NCBI GenBank assembly: GCA_024409165.1
Contig: JAKSUE010000104.1
Coordinates: 1 to 5,325 of the forward strand
Direction of reading: 5' to 3'
Source of the DNA: an archaeon
GTDB lineage: Archaea > Methanobacteriota > Methanobacteria > Methanobacteriales > Methanobacteriaceae
Length of the DNA: 5,325 nt
In this document: piece by piece, positions 1 to 4,622 of the stretch
Layout of the letters: each line of letters opens with the position of its first letter
How positions within the stretch are numbered: position 1 is the first letter of the stretch
The notes under the pieces: generated by a model
What the model was told of the DNA's origin: nothing
Databases searched by the model: none
What the model saw: the letters and a program-made list of their open reading frames with translations, nothing else
Program-made: the position numbers and the translations under genes

Positions 1-1
1 T

Positions 2-433
2 TTAGATAATGTTAAGTTTATGGGAATTTTAAAAGATAAAACTCAAAATAAAGAAAATACTTATAATGGTGTAATATCTTTTAAATTAAATTCTTTATAT
101 GTTGAAGAAAGTAGTAGATTAACTGGTAAACTTAAAAATTCATATGAAATACCTTTTGATGATATTTCTGTTGATAATATTGAAAGAAAAGCATTTAATA
201 AATTAACTATTGATACAAAAGACCATCTATTAAATCTCAGAGTCACAGATGAAGAAATGTTAGATGAATTTGAACAAATCTTAAAATATAAATTAACTGG
301 TGAATTAGAAAAAGGAGAAATCTTTGTATCAAGCACTACAGATGAAATTAAAAAATATTATGAATTATTTAAAGAAGGCATAATAACAGAAGAAGAGTTT
401 GAAGCTAAAAAGAAACAACTTTTAGACATTTAA
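2..433 (+). CDS. PH-like / SHOCT domain protein, 5' end beyond the window
   Basis: The reading frame is open from the first complete codon of the window. An ATG at 20 is possible, but no GGAG-type ribosome binding site precedes it, so the true start probably lies upstream and the gene is partial here. Counting from that ATG, residues about 15-90 alternate short beta-like stretches (YNGVISFKLNSLYVEES, then IPFDDISVDNIER, KLTIDTKDHLLNLRV) and end in a helix, as expected of a bacterial-type PH-like domain. Residues about 107-135 match the SHOCT pattern, with the key segment KEGIITEEEFEAKKKQLL. SHOCT is a short C-terminal helical module often attached to PH-like or membrane domains and thought to mediate oligomerisation; its exact role is unknown. 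No membrane segment or signal peptide is visible. The stop codon lies inside the 3' end of the convergent TPR gene. The SHOCT call is secure and the PH-like call is moderate; the cellular function is unknown. Confidence 0.72.
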   Translation, partial: LDNVKFMGILKDKTQNKENTYNGVISFKLNSLYVEESSRLTGKLKNSYEIPFDDISVDNIERKAFNKLTIDTKDHLLNLRVTDEEMLDEFEQILKYKLTGELEKGEIFVSSTTDEIKKYYELFKEGIITEEEFEAKKKQLLDI

Positions 434-1333
434 TCTTCTTTCTATTTTTTCATTTAAATCATCTATAGTTAATTTAATATTTTCATCTTTTGTTAAGTCA
501 TAAGCTATTTTAAAGTAATGTAATGCTGGAACTACTTTTTTAGATTCATCTAATTGGAATCCTAAGGTCTTACAAATAGTAATTATTTCAATAGCTGGAC
601 CATAAGGTAAATCTTTAGTATTTAAATAATCTTTAATTTCATTAATTTTATTAATTTTATTAATTTCATTAATATTTGTATCTTTAAACTCTTCATCAAT
701 AAGATTTTCTAAATGTTCTAATTCTTCAATAGCTATTTTTGAATTATTATCATATTCTTTACTTAAAATTGTCAAATAAGATCCAATTTTAAGATTTTCT
801 GAATTATCGGAATTTTCAGAATTATCTGAATTTGATTTATTTGATTTATCATGATTATGTTTACTAAAATAATAAATAGCTAATTTTCTAAAGGATTTTG
901 CTAAATTTTGAGGAGTATAATCATATTTGAAGGTTTCAAGGATTATTTTTTCATATTCTTCCCAGTTTTCATGAATTTTTACGATTTCACTTAATCCAAA
1001 TAATGCTCTTACATTTGTTGGATTATAATTTATTCCAAGCTTAAAACTTTTTTGAGCTTCAGAGAATCTTTGGTATTTTAATAATAATTCTCCATAAACT
1101 GTGTATAATTCTGAATAATCAAGGATTAATGGGTATTTTCTTGTGATTTCTTTTTTAATATGTACTTGGAATAATAATTCTTCAAGGAGGTTTTTAAATA
1201 CATATTCTCCTTCAATATACTCTTTATTTAAATCAATGTGTTCTTTAGCTATGTTATATGCTTCTTCATAGTTATCTGAGTTTATTGCTTCTTGTGTTTC
1301 TTTTAATATTATATTTATAGATTTAATTTCCAT
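422..1333 (-). CDS. TPR-repeat protein of unknown function
   Basis: This is a 303-residue, mostly helical, soluble protein. The clearest tetratricopeptide repeat is at residues about 74-107, with the segment YGELLLKYQRFSEAQKSFKLG followed by INYNPTN. It carries the usual small/large residue spacing and the proline near the end. Weaker repeat-like helices flank it at about 10-40, 108-136 and 266-285. TPR proteins are scaffolds for protein-protein contacts, and no enzymatic motif is seen. Residues about 161-180 (rich in N, S, D, E) and 222-233 (NEINKINKINEI) are low-complexity tracts encoded by short DNA repeats and probably form a linker. The ATG at 1333 is well supported by a perfect AAGGAGG ribosome binding site six bases upstream and by a TATA box at a suitable distance. 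The 3' end overlaps the convergent SHOCT gene by 12 bases. No link to the ribosomal cluster across the tRNA is evident. Confidence 0.85.
   Translation of the reverse strand: MEIKSINIILKETQEAINSDNYEEAYNIAKEHIDLNKEYIEGEYVFKNLLEELLFQVHIKKEITRKYPLILDYSELYTVYGELLLKYQRFSEAQKSFKLGINYNPTNVRALFGLSEIVKIHENWEEYEKIILETFKYDYTPQNLAKSFRKLAIYYFSKHNHDKSNKSNSDNSENSDNSENLKIGSYLTILSKEYDNNSKIAIEELEHLENLIDEEFKDTNINEINKINKINEIKDYLNTKDLPYGPAIEIITICKTLGFQLDESKKVVPALHYFKIAYDLTKDENIKLTIDDLNEKIERRLNV
637..672. repeat. Four tandem 9-bp units inside the TPR gene
   Basis: The plus strand reads TTTCATTAA, TTTTATTAA, TTTTATTAA, TTTCATTAA at 637-672. On the coding (minus) strand this is the in-frame repeat of I-N-E / I-N-K codons around residues 222-233. 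The unit length is a multiple of three, so copy-number change would keep the frame. It looks like a coding minisatellite of low complexity. Confidence 0.8.
792..847. repeat. 18-bp degenerate tandem repeat inside the TPR gene
   Basis: Units of 18 bases at 792-809 and 810-827 are nearly identical (core TTTTCnGAATTATC) and decay into GATTTATTT-like units up to about 847. On the coding strand they give the DNSENS repeat and the adjoining N/K/S-rich stretch, residues about 163-180. This is probably a flexible linker that varies in length between strains; the variation is inferred from the repeat structure, not seen. Confidence 0.75.
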
Positions 1334-1339
1334 AATTCG

Positions 1340-1346
1340 CCTCCTT
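1340..1346 (-). promoter_or_regulatory. Ribosome binding site of the TPR gene
   Basis: On the minus strand this reads AAGGAGG and lies six bases before the ATG at 1333. It is a full complement to the archaeal 16S rRNA 3' end and fixes the start of the TPR gene. Confidence 0.88.
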
Positions 1347-1375
1347 GAGTTTTTATATTGATATTTTAGATAATA

Positions 1376-1390
1376 TTTTATATATGTTTT
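1376..1390 (-). promoter_or_regulatory. Archaeal TATA/BRE promoter for the TPR gene
   Basis: Read on the minus strand this is AAAACATATATAAAA, a purine-rich BRE-like start followed by a TATA box. A start site about 25 bases downstream would fall near 1355 and leave a leader of roughly 20 bases that includes the AAGGAGG site. It overlaps an 8-bp inverted repeat (1380-1387 / 1391-1398), which could be an operator or simply TATA-like composition. Confidence 0.6.
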
Positions 1391-1440
1391 ACATATATTA
1401 TATTGTATTATTAAATATGTGCTGTTTTTTTAGTTTAACC

Positions 1441-1454
1441 AAAACTTTTATATA
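1441..1454 (+). promoter_or_regulatory. Archaeal TATA/BRE promoter for tRNA-Ser
   Basis: The sequence AAAACTTTTATATA matches the methanogen stable-RNA promoter pattern of an A-rich BRE followed by TTTATATA. The expected start site about 25 bases downstream lies near 1475-1478, giving a 5' leader of some 25 bases for RNase P to remove before the tRNA begins at 1503. It is the best TATA box in the divergent region and faces right. Confidence 0.68.
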
Positions 1455-1502
1455 CTAGTATCACTATAAATACATATATCATATGTACTATATGTTAGAC
1501 AT

Positions 1503-1587
<85 letters not shown>

Positions 1588-1673
1588 TTTATTAGTTTAT
1601 TGCAATTTAATAATTCTATTTTATAGGATTATAATTAATAGATTTTAATTTTTAATTAAAATTTATTAATATC

Positions 1674-1729
1674 ATTAAACCTAATTTAAATAAGCTTTAC
1701 GAATTAGGTTTAATTATTTGCTCTTTTTT
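1674..1729 (+). terminator. Inverted repeat followed by T run, possible terminator
   Basis: ATTAAACCTAATT (1674-1686) pairs perfectly with AATTAGGTTTAAT (1702-1714) across a 15-base loop, 13 base pairs in all. A run of six T follows at 1724-1729. Archaeal RNA polymerase stops mainly at T runs, and the hairpin may add to this. It sits about 90 bases after the tRNA and could end that transcript. The alternative is a structured element inside a transcript that continues into rps13. Confidence 0.4.
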
Positions 1730-1731
1730 AA

Positions 1732-1810
1732 TTAGTTGAATTTATAATCTAGCTATGGCTATCTTATGGCTTCTTGCCATATTTCCCGTCTATAGTATAG
1801 CTTCAATTAG
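1732..1810 (+). ncRNA. Candidate structured RNA: nested hairpin upstream of rps13
   Basis: The segment folds on paper into one long hairpin. The outer stem pairs 1732-1739 with 1803-1810, with two G-T wobbles. After an 11-base bulge, AGCTAT (1751-1756) pairs with ATAGCT (1797-1802), and CTAT (1759-1762) pairs with ATAG (1792-1795). The tip TATGGC (1765-1770) pairs with GCCATA (1776-1781) around the loop TTCTT. A ten-base unpaired strand containing TTTCCCGTC lies on the 3' side. TATGGCT occurs twice (1754-1760 and 1765-1771), so the GCCATA strand has two possible partners. No known RNA family (SRP RNA, RNase P RNA, C/D or H/ACA guide RNA) is recognised. The strand is assumed from the neighbouring genes; the reverse strand could form the same stem. 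Confidence 0.35.
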
Positions 1811-1881
1811 AGTTTATTAAATTGGTTTTATTCTGATATTGCACTCTTAGTATTAAACTAAGTTTAAATTGTTGAAAACTG

Positions 1882-1927
1882 TGCTTGTATAAAGCATTCG
1901 AATCCGCTAAAACGTCTCGTGGGTTCG
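1882..1927 (+). promoter_or_regulatory. Two leader hairpins just upstream of rps13
   Basis: TGCTT (1882-1886) pairs with AAGCA (1892-1896) around GTATA. Then CGAATCC (1899-1905) pairs with GGGTTCG (1921-1927), one T-G wobble, and encloses a small ACG/CGT stem (1912-1914 / 1918-1920). The second ends 15 bases before the rps13 ribosome binding site. They may form part of a 5' leader that controls translation, or mark an unannotated small RNA. If transcription begins at the TATAAA at 1888, only the second hairpin would be in the transcript. Confidence 0.35.
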
Positions 1928-1942
1928 CTCTATAAAATATAT

Positions 1943-1948
1943 GGAGGT
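1943..1948 (+). promoter_or_regulatory. Ribosome binding site deciding the rps13 start
   Basis: GGAGGT lies seven bases before the ATG at 1956. An in-frame ATG at 1941 overlaps this site and so cannot be the start that uses it. The later ATG also gives the family N-terminus. Confidence 0.85.
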
Positions 1949-1955
1949 TACTTTA

Positions 1956-2405
1956 ATGGAAGACGACTTTAAGCACTTAGTGCGTATTTCCAGAAAGGAT
2001 GTAGATGGAAATAAGAAAATTGAACAAGCTTTAACTGAGATTAAAGGTGTTGGATTATCCTTATCTAGATCTATCTGTCTTATTTTAGGATTAAACGTAG
2101 AAGAAAAAATCGGTTATACTTCTGATGAAGATATTGCTAAAATCGAAGCGATTTTAGAAAATCCTCAAGAATTTAATGTCCCTGCTTGGATGTTAAACAG
2201 ACGTAAAGACTATTCTACTGGTGAAGATCTTCATTTAATTGAATCAGATCTTAACATGACTTTAAGAGATGACTTAAACAGAATGAAAAAGACCAGAAGT
2301 TACAAAGGAAGAAGACACGAAGTCGGTTTACCTGTTAGAGGTCAAAGAACTAAATCTACTTTCAGACACAGTTCTACTGTTGGTGTAAGCCGTTCAAGAA
2401 GATAA
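1956..2405 (+). CDS. rps13: Small subunit ribosomal protein S13 (uS13)
   Basis: The 149-residue product is 30S protein S13, which sits at the head of the small subunit, contacts the P-site tRNA and forms a bridge to the large subunit. Residues 29-46 (IKGVGLSLSRSICLILGL) form the helix-turn-helix of the family. The S13 signature KGRRHEVGLPVRGQ is at 117-130, followed by a basic tail ending SRSRR that reaches toward the decoding site. The length is normal for archaeal S13, which carries an insert compared with the bacterial protein. The start at 1956 is chosen over the ATG at 1941, because GGAGGT overlaps the earlier ATG and archaeal relatives begin close to MEDDFKHLVRI. It is the first gene of the cluster, preceded by a long structured leader, and is separated from rps4 by 51 AT-rich bases. 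Confidence 0.96.
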   Translation: MEDDFKHLVRISRKDVDGNKKIEQALTEIKGVGLSLSRSICLILGLNVEEKIGYTSDEDIAKIEAILENPQEFNVPAWMLNRRKDYSTGEDLHLIESDLNMTLRDDLNRMKKTRSYKGRRHEVGLPVRGQRTKSTFRHSSTVGVSRSRR

Positions 2406-2442
2406 TTAATTGATTTTTTACAAATTATATTTATAATGAAAT

Positions 2443-2448
2443 AAGGAG
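2443..2448 (+). promoter_or_regulatory. Ribosome binding site deciding the rps4 start
   Basis: AAGGAG lies eight bases before the ATG at 2457. The in-frame GTG at 2451 is only two bases from it, too close for initiation, so the ATG is preferred. Confidence 0.85.
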
Positions 2449-2456
2449 ATGTGATT

Positions 2457-2978
2457 ATGGGACATCCAAGAAAAGCAAGGAAAAAGTATAATACACCACC
2501 TCATCCTTGGAATGCAGAAAGAATTAAAGCTGAAAATAAATTAATGACTAAATACGGCTTAAAAAATAAGAAAGAAATTTGGAAAGCTGATACTTTAGTT
2601 AGAAAATACAGTAGGGAAGCAAGATACTTACTCGGTTTCTCTCAAGACCAAGTTGAAGTAGAGAGAAATGAATTATTAGGACACTTGAAAAGAACTGGAA
2701 TTCTTGATGAAGGTGCTCAATTAGAAAATATTCTCGACTTAACTGTTGAAGACATTTTAAGAAGAAGATTACAAACCGTAGTTCACCAAAAAGGTTTAGC
2801 TAGAACTGCTAAAGAAGCAAGAATGTTTGTTGTACACGGACACATTGCTTTAAACGGTAAGAAAATTAACTCTCCAAGTTATGTAGTTAAAAGAGGAGAA
2901 GAAGACTTAATTGATTTCTATCCATCCTCCCCTGTAGCTAAACAAATTGCTGAATTTAACGAAGCAAAAGAAGAATAG
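2457..2978 (+). CDS. rps4: Small subunit ribosomal protein S4 (uS4)
   Basis: The 173-residue product is 30S protein S4, a primary 16S rRNA binder that nucleates assembly of the small-subunit body. The N-terminus MGHPRKARKKYNTPPHPW is the conserved archaeal form. Residues about 102-152 form the S4 RNA-binding domain, with LRRRLQTVVHQKGLA, then ARMFVVHGHIALNGKKINSPSYVV. The length fits archaeal S4. The start is the ATG at 2457, not the GTG two codons earlier, on ribosome binding site spacing and family alignment. It is followed after 13 bases by rps11. In E. coli the homologous S4 represses its own operon by binding the leader ahead of S13; whether the archaeal protein does so is unknown. Confidence 0.97.
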   Translation: MGHPRKARKKYNTPPHPWNAERIKAENKLMTKYGLKNKKEIWKADTLVRKYSREARYLLGFSQDQVEVERNELLGHLKRTGILDEGAQLENILDLTVEDILRRRLQTVVHQKGLARTAKEARMFVVHGHIALNGKKINSPSYVVKRGEEDLIDFYPSSPVAKQIAEFNEAKEE

Positions 2979-2991
2979 AAGGTGAAGATTT

Positions 2992-3384
2992 ATGGCAAAC
3001 AAAGAAAAATGGGGAATAGCTAATATTTATTCATCCTTTAACAATACTATTTTAACTGTAACCGATATTACCGGAGCAGAAACCATCTGTCAATGGTCTG
3101 GTGGTAGAGTAGTTCGTGCAGACAGACAACAATCTTCTCCTTTTGCAGCAATGGAAGCAGCTAACAGAGCAGCTGAAGATGCAAAAGAAAAAGGTTTTGT
3201 TGGATTACACATAAGAGTAAGAGCTCCTGGTGGAAATGGTCCAAGAAGTCCAGGTCCTGGTGCACAAGCAACTATTCGTGCTTTAGCAAGAGCTGGAATT
3301 AAAATTGGTAAAATTGAAGATATCACTCCTATACCTCACGATGGTACTGGAAGACCAGGCGGTAAAAGAGGAAGAAGAGTATAA
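2992..3384 (+). CDS. rps11: Small subunit ribosomal protein S11 (uS11)
   Basis: The 130-residue product is 30S protein S11 of the platform, near the mRNA exit and the Shine-Dalgarno helix. Family hallmarks are WGIANIYSSFNNTILTVTD near the N-terminus, and HIRVRAPGGNGPRSPGPG at about 73-90 followed by AQATIRALAR. The conserved end ITPIPHDGTGRPGGKRGRRV contacts rRNA with its basic tail. The length is as expected for archaea and no residue of note is missing. AAGGTGA at 2979-2985 is the ribosome binding site, six bases from the ATG. It lies 13 bases after rps4 and 12 before rpo3, so co-transcription is very likely. Confidence 0.97.
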   Translation: MANKEKWGIANIYSSFNNTILTVTDITGAETICQWSGGRVVRADRQQSSPFAAMEAANRAAEDAKEKGFVGLHIRVRAPGGNGPRSPGPGAQATIRALARAGIKIGKIEDITPIPHDGTGRPGGKRGRRV

Positions 3385-3396
3385 GAAGGGTTTAAT

Positions 3397-4239
3397 ATGG
3401 AAATTGATGTCAAAAAACAAGATGAAAATGAAATGGTTTTCATAGTCCGTGATGCAGAAGTTCCTTTTGTCAATGCTATTAGAAGAACTGCTATGATGCA
3501 AGTTCCTAAATTAGCTATTGAAGATGTATTTATTATTAAAAATGACTCTGCAATGTTTGATGAAGTATTAGCACATAGATTAGGTTTAACTCCTTTAGTT
3601 TCTGATTTAGAATCTATTGAAGGTTTAGTTATGCCTGAAGAATGTGATTGTGATGCTGAAGCAGGTGAATACTGTCCAAGATGTAGTGTTTCATTTTATT
3701 TAAGTGCAGTTGGAGATGGAGAAGGAACAACTAAAGTAGTATATTCCGGAGATTTAACTTGTGATGACTCAAGAATTAAACCAGTATATGATACCATACC
3801 ACTTTTAAAATTAAAAGATAATCAAGAAGTTGAATTAGAAGCTGTTGCAAAATTAGGTATAGGTAAAGAACATGCAAAATGGGTTCCTACCACTGTATGT
3901 GCTTACAAACAATATCCTGAAATCACTTTTAATTTAAGTGAAAATATTGATTTTGCTGCTGCTGATGCATGTCCAAGAGGTGTTTTAGTAGCTAACAAAG
4001 AAGATGAATGTATTGAAATTAATGATATTGAAAATTGTTCTCTTTGTAAAGCTTGTATTAGAGCACAACAAGCATCTGGTTCTAATTATGTAAATGTAGG
4101 GTATCGTGAAAATGATTTTATATTTAAAATTGAAACTGATGGATCAATGCCTCCTAAAGAGGTTTTATTAAAAGCTTGTGATGTTTTAGATAAAAAAGCA
4201 GACGAGTTTATCACATTTAGTAAAGGAGGAAGCAAATAA
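3397..4239 (+). CDS. rpo3: DNA-directed RNA polymerase subunit Rpo3 (subunit D)
   Basis: The 280-residue product is the archaeal counterpart of bacterial alpha and eukaryotic Rpb3. It pairs with Rpo11 to form the assembly platform of RNA polymerase. The N-terminal dimerisation segment includes VPFVNAIRRTAMMQVPKLAIEDV at about 22-44 and AHRLGLTPL at 59-67. A cysteine cluster at C83, C85, C93, C96 (CxC-x7-CxxC) resembles the zinc-binding site of Rpb3. The later domain has C192 in ACPRGVL and CSLCKAC at 214-220, the four cysteines of a single [4Fe-4S] ferredoxin-like site, as in Sulfolobus subunit D. C205 is an extra cysteine. The gene follows rps11 after 12 bases, with AGAAGGG before the ATG. 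It ends inside the start of rpl18e (TAATG), which suggests coupled translation. Metal and cluster binding are inferred from motif spacing. Confidence 0.96.
   Translation: MEIDVKKQDENEMVFIVRDAEVPFVNAIRRTAMMQVPKLAIEDVFIIKNDSAMFDEVLAHRLGLTPLVSDLESIEGLVMPEECDCDAEAGEYCPRCSVSFYLSAVGDGEGTTKVVYSGDLTCDDSRIKPVYDTIPLLKLKDNQEVELEAVAKLGIGKEHAKWVPTTVCAYKQYPEITFNLSENIDFAAADACPRGVLVANKEDECIEINDIENCSLCKACIRAQQASGSNYVNVGYRENDFIFKIETDGSMPPKEVLLKACDVLDKKADEFITFSKGGSK
4225..4229 (+). promoter_or_regulatory. Ribosome binding site of rpl18e inside the end of rpo3
   Basis: GGAGG, part of AAAGGAGG, lies within the last codons of rpo3 (K-G-G-S-K), nine bases before the rpl18e ATG. Together with the TAATG stop/start overlap it marks likely reinitiation or coupling. 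Confidence 0.82.
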
Positions 4240-4604
4240 TGGCTAGAGAAATTAAAAAAACTAATCCTAACCTTATTGCACTTATTAAAAATCTTAGAAA
4301 ACAGTCTTATGATGAAGAAGTAGCTATCTGGAAAGAAGTAGCTATTAAACTTGAAAAATCTTGCAGAAGTCAAGCTGAAGTAAGTCTTGGTCATATTAAC
4401 AAAAATACTGCTGATGGAGAAACTATTGTTGTTCCAGGTAAAGTATTATCTGATGGAAATTTAGACCACAAAGTTACTGTAGCTGCATTAGGATTCACTA
4501 AAAACGCTGAAGCAAAATTAGCTAAAGCAGGTTGCGAAGCAATTTCTATTGCTAAATTAGCAGAAGACAATCCTAAAGGTAGTAATGTTAAGATTATGTT
4601 ATAA
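4239..4604 (+). CDS. rpl18e: Large subunit ribosomal protein L18e (eL18)
   Basis: The 121-residue product is a 50S protein of the L18e/L15 family, found in archaea and eukaryotes only. The N-terminus KKTNPNLIALIKNLRKQS and the pattern WKEVAIKLEKSCRSQAEVSL are typical. So is the central VVPGKVLSDGNLDHKVTVAALGF at about 64-86, followed by the segment AEAKLAKAG that leads into the C-terminal part. The length is normal for archaea. The ATG shares one base with the rpo3 stop codon, and no other start is plausible. It is 18 bases ahead of rpl13. Confidence 0.96.
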   Translation: MAREIKKTNPNLIALIKNLRKQSYDEEVAIWKEVAIKLEKSCRSQAEVSLGHINKNTADGETIVVPGKVLSDGNLDHKVTVAALGFTKNAEAKLAKAGCEAISIAKLAEDNPKGSNVKIML

Positions 4605-4622
4605 GCTTAAGGGGATAGAATT

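Larger units (their letters stand above)
1588..1955 (+). other. Gene-free structured region between tRNA-Ser and rps13
   Basis: No convincing protein gene lies here. Read left to right, it holds a T-rich tRNA trailer (1588-1670), a 13-bp inverted repeat followed by a T run (1674-1729), a nested hairpin (1732-1810), an AT-rich stretch with a CTTAGT/ACTAAG hairpin (1846-1862), and two compact hairpins at 1882-1896 and 1899-1927 just ahead of the rps13 ribosome binding site. Several TATA-like stretches occur (for example TTTATAAT at 1741 and TATAAA at 1888), so the rps13 start site cannot be placed with certainty. The pockets near 1751-1802 and 1899-1930 are richer in G+C than the surrounding spacer, as often seen for structured RNA in AT-rich genomes. 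It is best read as a long operon leader, perhaps with a small RNA. Confidence 0.55.

Noticed and set aside
61..336. Minus-strand open frame of 91 codons opposite the SHOCT gene
   Set aside because: It lies wholly inside the SHOCT gene, shows no recognisable domain and has low-complexity S/N/L-rich composition typical of an antisense shadow.
1899..1930. Second tRNA or tRNA fragment suggested by GGGTTCG
   Set aside because: No acceptor, D or anticodon arm fits around it. GGGTTCG pairs with the upstream CGAATCC instead of forming a T arm.
1732..1940. C/D or H/ACA guide RNA, SRP RNA or RNase P RNA
   Set aside because: No RUGAUGA C box accompanies the single CTGA near 1833, no ACA box with a kink-turn is seen at the nested hairpin, and the conserved core sequences and size of SRP or RNase P RNA are absent.
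1929..1940. TATAAAATAT at 1931 as the rps13 promoter
   Set aside because: The start site would lie near 1957, inside the coding start, which conflicts with the strong GGAGGT site at 1943.
2406..2456. Separate promoter for rps4 in the 51-base spacer (TATATTTATAAT near 2426)
   Set aside because: A start about 25 bases downstream would fall at or past the ribosome binding site, leaving no usable leader. Read-through from rps13 is simpler.
3090..3326. Minus-strand open frame opposite rps11
   Set aside because: It is antisense to a highly conserved ribosomal protein gene and has no family resemblance.
3283..3501. Minus-strand open frame across the rps11/rpo3 junction
   Set aside because: It is a Ser/Phe-rich antisense shadow of two certain genes.
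4086..4394. Minus-strand open frame across the rpo3/rpl18e junction
   Set aside because: It is antisense to two certain genes and shows no domain.
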